The notes under the pieces: generated by a model
Database searches by the model: none
What the model saw: the letters and a program-made list of their open reading frames with translations, nothing else
Told to the model about the DNA's origin: nothing
Assembly: GCA_034440635.1 (NCBI GenBank)
Contig: JAOTON010001526.1
Coordinates: 777,501-841,500, forward strand
DNA: 64,000 bases
Source of the DNA: Lepas anatifera
Lineage: Eukaryota; Arthropoda; Thecostraca; Lepadidae
Direction of reading: 5' to 3'
Part shown: in pieces, positions 54,785 through 64,000 of the stretch
Numbering within the stretch: the first letter of the stretch is position 1
Layout of the letters: each line of letters begins with the position of its first letter
Made by a program: the position numbers and the translations under genes

Positions 54785-55336
54785 TGTAGACCGAGAGGTG
54801 ACGTCGCAACATTATATGATCAGGATTTTATGTCAGAGTCACCTCCCTTAAAGGTCGAGTTTAAGTAAAAAGTCACAGGTCAAGGTCATACAACAATTTC
54901 AAGGTCATTGACCCTAGTGCCTTTGGTCGGATGATGCCGCCTAATATGACATATATCATGCTATGACGTCATACGCTAGGTCACTCAATCTTGAGCTCAA
55001 AGTCGCAGGCTCAAGACAAAGGTCATGGGTCAAGTTCAAACCTTATTTTCTGCCCGACGGTGTAGACCGAGAGGTGACTTCGCAACATTATATGGTGAGG
55101 ATTTTATGTCAGAGTCACCTCCCTTGAAGGTCGAGTCTAAGTGAAAAGTCACAGGTCAAGGTCATACCACCATTTCAAGGCCATTGACCCTAGTGCCTTT
55201 GGTCGGATGATGCTGCCTAATATGACATATATCATGCTATAACGTCATACGCTAGGTCACTCAATCTTGAGCTCAAAGCCGCAGGTTCAAGACAAAGGTC
55301 ATGGGTCAAGGTCAAACCTTATTTTCCGCCCGACGG
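54785..55336. repeat. 276-bp tandem duplication rich in AGGTCA hexamers
   Basis: Two adjacent copies, 54785-55060 and 55061-55336, are nearly identical, with only scattered substitutions. Each begins TGTAGACCGAGAGGTGAC and ends GCCCGACGGT. Each contains AGGTCAAGGTCA (two half-sites with no spacer), AAGGTCATTGACCC, TAGGTCACTC and AAAGGTCATGGGTCAAG. The junction is seamless, so it is a true tandem copy. Confidence 0.92.
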
Positions 55337-56329
55337 TTGCCATAGTGCTAGTTTCAGTACACGTCTTAGGCAAAATGTAATATTTTGACGTCAAAGGTCA
55401 ATAGCCTTGAACGACTTTGGCCTAAAAGTTTCAGAGAACATTGCCTCAGACCTTCCCTCCGTTACTTTATGTCACTTTCTCTCCATATCCAGTTTCTCAT
55501 CGTATAATCACGGTATTTCCCAATGGTTACCCAGCAGAGAGAGAATTTAACCTGTATGGCCTCGTTTTACCTTGAATATATTGACCTATGTCTATGAAAA
55601 TCTGGTTTAAGGTAGAATACCCTAGCCTCCACAAACACCTAAACGTTCATTTTCCTAGACCTCTTGGGTTTTGCACTGTCAATGTCACTGATGCCAAGTA
55701 GGCATGCACAAAGACGACACACAGACATACTGGATCTCAAAATTCTGATCTGATGCGGCATTTCTGCTGCCAGATTCGTGTTCAGCGCCACAAATTACCT
55801 TAGAAATGGACTATTTTATATTGGATCCCCGACAAAAGTTAAATTTTGTTGACCAGTGTAGTGAGCCGAATAAGATGTTTTCGTTATCAGGATGAAATTG
55901 CTGCTGTGAACTTAGTTTGCGATTGATCCTTGCTGCTAATTCAGCCCAAAAGCTCTTTACCCCCTCGCATGGAACAAAAAATGTTTAAGCCTACCGATTT
56001 CTCGGCCTACTGGCAAAATGGGTCGTCTGTGACCTTTCTTACACACAGGCGTCCCCTGGGGAGGAAGGTACCTCCTCCCGAAAATCTTGCACATCCGCTC
56101 GAAAATGGGTTACGCCACCCCCTGCAGAAGAAGCATCCCATAACCAGGGCCATTGCAATTCCACAAGAGCAAGCGACTTTATCCAACATTCGAATAAAGA
56201 GAATGCCAGACAAATTAGGTCGAAATAAAAAACTGGATAATCTGGGATTAGTGGGAATGCGCACTTCGTCCCCCGGATTTGGATGGCTTTCCACCCCCGC
56301 TCCGTGCTATAAACAACGCTGGGGAGATA
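55337..56329. other. Unassigned region
   Basis: Some further GGTCA hexamers occur near 55393 (GTCAAAGGTCAATAG). The ORF at 55930-56343 has no recognisable family. Confidence 0.3.
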
Positions 56330-56453
56330 CGTTGAGTTGGTAGGTACGGTTGAGAGGAGCTCCGGTGTGAGTGGGCGGCGTGGCTGCGCCGTCGCCCCTC
56401 CGTCGACCCCGGTGCGTCGCGTCGGCAGCGACGGCACTACGACGTCGGCGGCG

Positions 56454-56531
56454 ATGGCGAGAGGAGCGGCGATGTCGCCCGGAGCCGTGCCCCTGGTCTG
56501 GTGCCTGCTGCTCGTGTCGGCTCCGCACCGC
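56454..56531 (+). CDS. Possible first exon encoding a signal peptide
   Basis: Within a CpG-rich segment (about 56340-56700) an ATG at 56454 opens MARGAAMSPGAVPLVWCLLL followed by VSAPHR, a typical secretory signal peptide with a hydrophobic core. The frame is followed directly by GTGAGT at 56532-56537, a good splice donor. Downstream exons were not identified within the window. If unspliced, the frame runs on to 56657 through a ~58-bp direct repeat that contains a second GCGTGAGTACTGCAG donor copy at about 56586. It may be a real secreted-protein exon or chance in GC-rich DNA. Confidence 0.35.
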
Positions 56532-56700
56532 GTGAGTACTGCAGCTGCCGAGCTGGAGCCCAGGCTCCGTACTGTGGCTCCGCACCGCGTGAGTACTGCA
56601 GCGGTTGACCCAGAGTCCAGGCTCCGCACTGTGGGTCCGCACTGTGGCGTACTGTGACGTACTGCGGCTCCGTATTGTGGCCACCGTCGCGTGAGTATTA

Positions 56701-57960
56701 CAGACCAACAAGTGTGTTGTCAATTCTGAGCTCGTGAGTGACATGGGCTCGGAACCGAGAAGCTAAAAATAAAAGGTTTTCTACTAAAATTACACTTATA
56801 CATATGAAACAATGAATTTCAATATCACGATATCCATCTCCAAATATTGTCAGGCAGAAGCAATTTGCTTTCATTATCTGAAATGAAAATTCAAATCGGC
56901 GCATTATATCGCGAGATATTAAGATTTGAATGAAAAGAGCAAAAATGCAGTCCTCCAGCAGAATGGCAAAAACTAGGTCAGAATTTTACATTTTCCACTT
57001 GAAACTATGCCTAAACACAATAAATTTATATATCTGCCTCCAGGTGGCTGTCTTTAAACTAACTGAAGCGTGCCTTCTGACATTTTCGAGCTTATAAATC
57101 AGCCGTCAAATTTCAATAGCTGTTTTGCTTGTATCAGAAATACTCCGTTTTGGCGTAAAAGATATTGTCGGACCAGTTTGATTTTTTTCTTAGGTGGCCC
57201 CTGTTGCTTATTCAAAAAGAGCAAAATTTCAAGTTCGTCGTTTGAGAAATAAAAATGAGAAAAATGCAAAATTGAAAACATTTGTTCCAAAATTTCTCAA
57301 AAACTATTTTGAATTTAGATTCGGGGGCCTTAGTTTGGGCGTCTGGCGTAAAAGGGCTATCACCATACACAATTTCAGAGCCCTGGCATCAACTGTCAGA
57401 ACCGCCAAGCGGCCAGAATAGAGCCTCTTGAGAAATCTCAATCCGCTTCGCTCCATGGATTTCGTCATGCAGCTCTGATAGTCCTGAGTCAGAAACACTT
57501 GCTACACTGATCTTGCTGCCCGACCTACCGTAATGTAGGGATAATTTGATATTTTGAAGAGTGCATCAGTCTCGAAATAAACGTTGATCAAAAGCCGCCA
57601 TGCTATATTCTATATAAGCTGAAAGATTGTTTTCTGAATCAAGGGTTCGTCACGTGAGCCAAAATGCAGATAATGTTAGCCATAATGCAGATAATATTTG
57701 AAGATTTTATGCATGGAACAGTCAGTGATAATGATGATGCACAAAATTAAAGTTTTTTTGGAGCGGAGCTTCAGATCTTATATTTTTGTGTGTTGGCTGT
57801 GCAACACTTGACCCGGCACCGCCTGGGTTCTTTTCGCACTCACCGCCGCCTGGGGGCTCCAATCGGACCCTTCTACGATCTCGAGAACCGGAATGGTATG
57901 GAAAAACATGAAACGGCACTGAAAGCGTCTTACCGTTTTCTACTCTCAAGCCGAGTTTGA
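56701..57960. other. Unassigned region
   Basis: Would be the first intron of the candidate secreted-protein gene if that is real. No exon recognised. Confidence 0.3.
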
Positions 57961-58600
57961 AATATATCTGTTGACCTGCAACGTCATAATTCGTCTCGGC
58001 CCAAGGATTCGAGTAATTTGCAAAATGATCTTAAAAGTTTACATCGTTACCTTGACCTCGGGTTAAGGTCATATAATGACCATTTAGAGTCATTTTGAAC
58101 ATCATGCGAATCCTTGGGTAATGCTCGTCACTTTGGTAACTAATTTATTGCTGTAGAGGCATCTCGTTAAACAATTATAAACATATACAATATAAAAATG
58201 GGCCCTTTTTGTGGCACCGTCAGAAAAGAATATCCGTAAACAAATATAAAATTTCGGGTGCATCCGGCCGGATTTCAGGTAAAATCCGGCCGGATTTCCA
58301 ATTCCGGTAAAATTTCAAATCCGCCAGATGACCTCTGGTGACCTTGTTATGGACTTTACCTGAAAATTAACGACAGCATGCGGATTATTATTTCAAGAGC
58401 TTTGAAATGGCGTTTAGAAACTTGATCTAGCTCTTCTAGAAACCGTGTTACACCTTGCTTTTGTCAGCCTCCTTTTAGAAGACTGTAATTGCCTTACATG
58501 CGTTTAGAAGAGACATCATAATTCGTTGACCCGACCTGGCCTGATGTCACTTTTTGTCACAAGTTGTCAAGTTGATTACTCTATGCGTGTGCAAAGTGAT
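57961..58600. mobile_element. GGTCA-containing degenerate element, ends not found
   Basis: Contains TTGACCTGC, GTGACCTTG, TTGACCTCGGGTTAAGGTCA and TTGACCCGACCTGG. Style and flank composition resemble the TTAA superfamily, but terminal repeats are not visible. It encloses the first CCGGAT repeat. Confidence 0.3.
58206..58325 (+). repeat. CCGGAT-rich direct repeat, copy 1
   Basis: About 120 bp sharing GTCAGAAAAGAATATCCGTA and several CCGGATTTC and ATTCCGGTAAAAT units with 58909-59030 in the same orientation, about 700 bp apart. Possibly a MITE terminus or short dispersed repeat. Confidence 0.75.
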
Positions 58601-58908
58601 GCATCTCTCATTTAAACGGCTCGCAATTATCTGTGAAAAACTGCGGGAGGGGGAGGGTTCGATCGGTCCTCCAGGCAATAAATGGTTAAAGGTACCGATA
58701 CTGTTAGGGTTTCTCGGGTAATATGGCAGGTAACCACAAAACCTTTGCTCCCTCTGTCACTGCGATCAAAACAAGATTTCCTTCTAAATATGGGTAAATG
58801 CTTTTCCATGCTCAATAACCTATTTCATATTTGACCCGACAATCGTACTCACAAGCTATGATATGGAGTCCAAAGCTTGATCCTTCCTTTAACATCATAT
58901 TGTGAAAG

Positions 58909-59030
58909 TTTTTGTGGTACCGTCAGAAAAGAATATCCGTAAGCAAACATAAAAATCGGGTAGATCCGGCTGGATTCCAGGTAAAATCTGACCGGATTTC
59001 CGATTCCGGTAAAATGACAAATCCGCCGGA
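58909..59030 (+). repeat. CCGGAT-rich direct repeat, copy 2
   Basis: Second copy of the 58206-58325 repeat with about 80% identity by eye. It extends into further CCGGATAATTCGGCC motifs. Confidence 0.75.
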
Positions 59031-60002
59031 TAATTCGGCCAGAACCGGAATCTGCAGCTACTCTAACGTCAACTGACTTTCGTAAGAAGTATACACAAGG
59101 ATAGCAGGTAGAGTAAGTGTAGCATATTTATATCATGCTAATATCACATATAAAGGCATTTAGGTAGGTATATACAATGATATATGTGATAGCTTCCACA
59201 GATAAGGCAATCGTATCGAAAACATAATTATCTATTTTTGATATCAATGTCGTATCAGTATCAGGAAGGGTCACGACACGGCGACACTACGGGAGCCCAT
59301 GCTTACCATTCGCATTTTTGCTTTATTTTTTCTTTCAGCATCACAACATTTCGTTGATTGAACTTCACAACAGGAGCCCAAAACATCTTTCTCGCTTTTT
59401 GGAGATAAGAATAAGCCTATATCTGTCTGAAAGCATAGTTTCGCTTTCCAGAGGAAAATCTGTGACCGGAATCTATCGAATGTTGTTCACCTATTGCTAC
59501 AAAATTGGCCATAGTTATTTTAATTAAACTCACTCCAAGCGTTGTAAATTGCTTAAGCCTTTTCTGCCATGCCTACCGCTGTCCTAAGCTTTTGGGCCAG
59601 CTTTGGGTACCAACCATTCGCTTTGTCGTATATAATGAACTTTTCTGTCTTCGGCCCACGATGTTGTTTCAACAATTTTTCTCTCCCTGCAAGGGCCATT
59701 TAGCTCATGGAAGGCCACCTTTGCTTTATTGTTTCTGAAATATCCGTGACTGTTTTCGAGAAACATTTGATTCGGCTTTTTTTACAATTTTAAACAAATT
59801 TGACCACTTGCAGGCCTGGATCATTCTGGTAAACATCCAAATAGATTATATACAAGATTATAGAGCTGGTGGTATGCACTGAATTGTAGGGCATCGGTCC
59901 TTCAGAGCTTGCATGATTTTCCGAATAATATTTCATATCGATGTCCAGCTTTCCCTTGCATTCGTTGTATTTCAATTGCTGACTAGATGTATAACAGTTT
60001 CT
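59031..60002. other. Unassigned region
   Basis: AT-rich with no recognised feature. Confidence 0.35.
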
Positions 60003-60006
60003 TTAA

Positions 60007-61022
60007 CCCTCGCCCCACCGGGGGGGCCATCGATGGCCCCTAAGGTTTTTCGGGATAGCAAAAAACGACGAGGCGCAGCACCGCGGTTGAGGGCTCTACC
60101 TCTCACTGCATCATTTTCCCATCATCCTGAAATTTTTTCCCGGGTCACCCAAGGTCAGGTCACCAGACGAGGTCAACCAAGGTCACCTCACTTCACCTTT
60201 AGAGCTCTGTAAGAGCTACATTTCAAAGTCGATCGATTTGAAACTTCCTACAGTTCATGACCCCTCCAGGGTCTACAAGGTGTATATCCGGGATTTTTCG
60301 ATTTCGTGTCCTGAGGTCAGGTCACGAGGCGACCTCTCCCATTGGAAAAGCATGGGGAAAAGCTATTTCATGATATAAAAGCCACAAAAATGATTGAAAA
60401 TACTCAGACTGCTCAGAACAACGTTTTTAGACACCCTTTTACGGATCCCAGGGGTCATATTTGCCCTTTGACTTTTCCAAGGTCATCCAAGGTCACCGGA
60501 GGTCAAAAACAGTATTTTGACAATAACTTTTGACCTAATAGAGCTAGCGCGGTGAAACAAACACCATCGTGTTTGTCGTGTCACTGGCTTTCATTTGATA
60601 TACGGCAAGGTCACTTTGTGACCTTTCGTGACCTCAGGTCATATTAGGTCACGAGGTGACCTCTGGCGGTCAAACCACTGGCGGGAGGTCTTTACGTTCC
60701 ACATAGCGGAAAAGTACTGGCAATTTGCTATCAAATTTACTTTACCAGGCCTCAATAGCTCTAATGACATAAGAGTTATGCCCAGTTTGCTTAATCATTG
60801 CATATTTGAGTAAAAATAGCCGATCTTGACATAATTTGATCTCTGGAGGTCAAACCATTGACCTGAGCACTAAAACATGCGAAGTAATTTCTTACTGAAT
60901 TCACGCGAGCTTTCTATTGCACTTTGCAGATTTGCGCTAACGCCCATATTTTCGGAGTTAGAGGGGGCCATCGATGGCCCCCGGTGGGGCGAAGGTGGCG
61001 CCGGACCCCGGTGGGGCGCGGG
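60007..61022 (+). mobile_element. TTAA-flanked piggyBac-like element, subfamily A, best-preserved copy
   Basis: Perfect TTAA at 60003-60006 and 61023-61026. Terminal inverted repeats are CCCTCGCCCCACCGGGG and CCCCGGTGGGGCGCGGG, with one mismatch. Each end has the perfect 18-bp palindrome GGGGCCATCGATGGCCCC (60023-60040 and 60964-60981). I count about 18 perfect AGGTCA or TGACCT hexamers in 1,016 bp, against roughly 0.5 expected by chance. They include overlapping, direct, everted (60629-60641) and inverted (60646-60662) arrangements. No transposase. It must depend on an enzyme encoded elsewhere. Confidence 0.9.
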
Positions 61023-61026
61023 TTAA

Positions 61027-61739
61027 ATGTTACAACGATACATATTTTTGGTACCATTTAGATCTACGATACGATGCGATTTATGTAATTTGGTATTGGT
61101 ATAGGTAATTTGATATACGTATTACCTACTTGGCACTTAAAGGTGAAGTTTTTCAAAACGTTTATGCCATGGACATTCTGGTTTTTGTCGTATAAACTTC
61201 ATGAGTACCTACAAAGGACACTATAGGAAGTCCAACCAATGACTTTAAATAGCTCGGCTTGCACGGCAAAGGTGTGAGGTGAGTGAAAACAGTTATCCGT
61301 TAAAAAATTAATTCTCCGTCACAGTGATTTGAATGGTCAACCGTTGTTTGTGTGAAACATGTTACAATATATAAAACGTTACTTTTTATGGTGTACAAAT
61401 GGAAAATAAGCAACAAAACAAAAACAACTATCTGGTAGGGAATAATACTAATTGAGAGTTCCCAAACACGATTTAAGCCACATTCCAGTGGCCATCACCC
61501 CCTCCCCACCCCCGCCCTCGCCAAAAATTGTGACGTTCCTTCACCTATGATTACCCATATTCAATAGGCAATAGCTCGTTATATAATGGCTATTGTATAA
61601 GCAAGGACCAACATGAAGGTTGCATACGACATTGCTACCAGCGTTACTAGCTAATGTCTGTTTGTTCGGGGCGGCTGGAGCATTACCACCCACAAAATGG
61701 ATGCAGCTTGCGTGGAAATGCTATCTACAGATAACACAC
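61027..61739. other. Unassigned region
   Basis: No feature recognised. Confidence 0.35.
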
Positions 61740-61768
61740 CAATGCAATGCAATGCAATGCAATGCACC
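61740..61768. repeat. (AATGC)n pentanucleotide microsatellite
   Basis: Five perfect CAATG/AATGC units just upstream of the SINE copy. Confidence 0.9.
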
Positions 61769-61775
61769 CAAGAGG

Positions 61776-61980
61776 ATGGGGGCTGGGTGGCGTAGTGGCT
61801 CCATTGCCCGTATTCAGATCGGATAGCATGGATTAACGTGGGTTTAATCCCCACGGCGGGAAACTGCCTTCCATGTCCGATCTGACCCGGTGGAGAGGAT
61901 CCTTAAACACCCACGCCAAGTAATTGGGCAAGTGTGCCTGTACGGAGTCACCCTAATGAAATAAATAAATAAAATACACA
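61776..61980 (+). mobile_element. tRNA-derived SINE, family 2, plus-strand copy
   Basis: GGGGGCTGGGTGGCGTAGTG (A-box region), GTGGGTTTAATCCCCAC (B box), a body with CTGCCTTCCATGTCCGATCT and GACCCGGTGGAGAGGATCC shared with 37255-37427, and a simple (AAAT)n tail at about 61960-61980. Confidence 0.8.
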
Positions 61981-62334
61981 AATAAAATAAGTAAATAAAA
62001 TTGGCGCCCCGGACCATGGGATCCCCAACCGCCGATTGAAAATCCTGGATCCACTTAGGATATATTGTCTGTTTTGTCTTCTTATAATACAATTTTCAAG
62101 TGGTGGAATTGAAGAACGGGAGCAAAGAACTGCAAAGTCCGGTGAATTAAACGTGAAATCGACAACAATATTATCAAATAGTGAACATAATCACAGGATA
62201 CCGAATTAAAAGAGCTTGAGCAGACCAGCCAAGTCATTTGAGCACAATGTGAAATCTGAAAGCACATGCCTAACTTGATTCCAAAGTATATACCTAAATT
62301 ATAGAGTTGAGTGGCTCCGTTAAGATCTTATTGA
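61981..62334. other. Unassigned spacer
   Basis: Possibly more SINE tail at the left. Nothing else seen. Confidence 0.35.
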
Positions 62335-62916
62335 CAACAAAAGTGAAAGGCAATCAGCAAACACGTGTTTGCGTTATTACACCACCACTTCTGTTTCAAA
62401 CCCGGCGTGATGAATGCAGTGGCACCACGCCCCCAAACGACAAAATTTTTACCGATTAAAAAAACACTCGGCAGAGCAAGTGTTTACTATTTCTCCCGAA
62501 TTGCCTCCCCCAAACGGCGTTCCTGCACCCGCCCCTGGATGGCTGAGCTGTCGCAGGCTCTGTCCGATATGTGTGGGAAATAGCAGAGGCCTGCGCCGGC
62601 AGGAAAACTCAGGCTCGTTCGAAGTTGCTAACGACTTGTATTATTCCAATGTCTGATTCATACCTTAACGTATCAGAGGCCAGAAAAGCTCCCAAATTGC
62701 TAGAGCATTGTTGCTTGCAGACTTAGGCAGACTAAGCCGTAAATCGATTACGCTGTGGACGCCAGTAAAATAAATGGGGGTTCTAGGGTCGACAGTTAAA
62801 ACTTCGTCTCATTCCGAGACGGCTACAACCAGGGGTGTAACCATTGATTTTTTCCTACTGGAGTGGTGGTGTAATAACGCAAACACGTCTGCGCTAATCA
62901 CTTTCCACTTTTACTG
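62335..62916. mobile_element. Element with long terminal inverted repeats of about 55 bp
   Basis: The arms include a perfect 27-bp inverted match (62363-62389 with 62862-62888, spanning GCGTTATTACACCACC) and continue outward with about 75% similarity to CAACAAAAGTG at the left and CTTTTACTG at the right. The interior is about 470 bp with no convincing ORF. No target duplication was found, so the superfamily is unknown. Confidence 0.65.
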
Positions 62917-63060
62917 ACTGAGGGGGCCCACCAAGTACGGAAATAAGCTGGAATTTACCTCAGCCGATGGGTTAAAATCGAAGTACCAGCTTTATGATTG
63001 CAATTAAACGTTACTCTCAACCGATCAGTGTCTTGTTGTATCAGTTCCACTAGTGGCGGC

Positions 63061-63293
63061 CATAAGCGGAGCCAGGATTGCCAACCGGGGGAAGGGGACA
63101 CCTTCCCGGGGCGCCATTTTTGCCCGGTAAAACCTATAAGGTGGGCGCCAAACCCTATCGGTAGGCGCCGATTTTCAAATCCTGAAGGGGGGCCGCCATC
63201 AACATTTCAGGGGGCGCTGCGAACATTTCAGGGGGCGTCGAGGGTCGATCGGAGGAGCACCTGCCTCCCTTTGCCCCCCTGGACCCGCCTATG
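63061..63293 (+). mobile_element. hAT-like MITE with perfect 8-bp target duplication
   Basis: GTGGCGGC is exactly repeated at 63053-63060 and 63294-63301. The ends are CATAAGCGGAGCCAGG and CTGGACCCGCCTATG, inverted relatives. The 233-bp interior carries CATTTCAGGGGGCGC repeats and matches 48965-49197 inverted. Confidence 0.88.
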
Positions 63294-63301
63294 GTGGCGG
63301 C

Positions 63302-64000
63302 TCTGGGTCTGAGAAAAAAGTAGGCACTTTTTGAGATCAGTAACGGCCCGGGGTGCTTTCGGCTAAATGCCGAGGCATTCGAGTGTGAGCAAAACCACAG
63401 GCAATGCACCAATCATGGAATGAATCCTAGCTGGTGGTTTTCCAGTCGAAATATAATTATCTAATGGCGGTTGCATATTCATGTCTCGCAGCACCTGATA
63501 TGTCATATCGTGTCACATCAGCACCTGATATCTGGGCTGTTTAATAATGAATTACGTTACTAGATTAATAACCGACGGTAGCACCGCAGAACCTTTTCGG
63601 TTGCAGCCACACTACCATATGCGGCGGGAGTTACTGCTTTAGATCCACAGCAGTATTGGTATTGGTAAGTTCACTGGTAATTATCAAAAAGTCATGTAGG
63701 TCTTAAATGGGGGAATAAAAATAACGTGATTTTTCAGAACTAATGCCAGAACCAAAAGGCACCTGACAACAATGACGCTTCCAACAAGTGAGCGCCCACG
63801 ACTTCTTAGGATGAATAACACCCTCACATAACCAAATGTCTGCCTTGGCACGGGAGCCCCCACGAGCAGGGGTTCACCACGAGCCGGGGGCTCCAACAGC
63901 TGGGATTCCTAGGGAAATTTGACCCCTATTTTTCTGTCGGCCCCTAAATGCAGCGACCTCAGACGTTGGGGCCTCCGTGTGCAAAGGCCCCAATGAGTAG
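63302..64000. other. Unassigned region to the window edge
   Basis: GAGCAGGGGTTCACCACGAG-type short repeats near 63865. No gene recognised. Confidence 0.35.

Noticed and set aside
56039..56744. 196- and 145-codon minus-strand ORFs
   Set aside because: Antisense to the GC-rich candidate exon and direct repeat. Residue content reflects composition.

Overview
This is a window of animal nuclear DNA, most likely from an invertebrate and plausibly an arthropod or crustacean. Genes are sparse, microsatellites are abundant, there are tRNA-derived SINEs, and there are remnants of several retroelement classes (L2/CR1-like, Jockey-like, Penelope-like). A sirtuin gene has a canonical splice acceptor just upstream of its coding exon. 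Nothing prokaryotic is present. The species cannot be named from the sequence alone.

Two protein-coding genes are well supported. A SIRT6-type NAD+-dependent deacylase lies at 10390-11853 (+), with its whole CDS in one exon behind a probable 5'UTR intron. A single-pass membrane protein of unknown function lies at 45523-47109 (-), with a CpG-rich candidate promoter at about 47340-47560. A signal-peptide first exon at 56454-56531 (+) is a weaker candidate. Coding relics include an L2-like reverse transcriptase (29838-31433, +), a Penelope-like GIY-YIG endonuclease (19257-19747, -), a Jockey-like RT tail (about 14740-15405, +), an unidentified helical ORF broken by one stop (27598-28068, -) and a GC-rich relic inside a transposon (about 5900-6530, -).

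Most of the rest is non-autonomous transposon DNA. The dominant system is a superfamily of roughly 0.7-1.8 kb elements flanked by TTAA, the piggyBac-type target site. Many of them are packed with AGGTCA/TGACCT hexamers, the nuclear-receptor half-site. Copies or relatives are at 1534-2766, 2903-3833, 3838-4828, 15474-15860, 16303-18205, 24286-25315, 35092-35917, 38121-39272, 39973-40650, 48261-49465 and 60007-61022. Three TTAA elements sit end to end at 2903-6677. Shorter TTAA elements (16478-16929, 53181-53620) and hAT-type MITEs with clean 8-bp target duplications (18321-18595, 22070-22355, 31875-32152, 63061-63293) are also present, some nested in older copies.

Tandem arrays include a 35-bp satellite at the left edge (1-480), a 29-bp minisatellite open in all three minus-strand frames (43240-43676), a roughly 43-bp minisatellite (52090-52425) and a 276-bp duplication rich in AGGTCA (54785-55336). 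The two genes show no sign of acting together. The window reads as gene islands in a TTAA-transposon-rich landscape.
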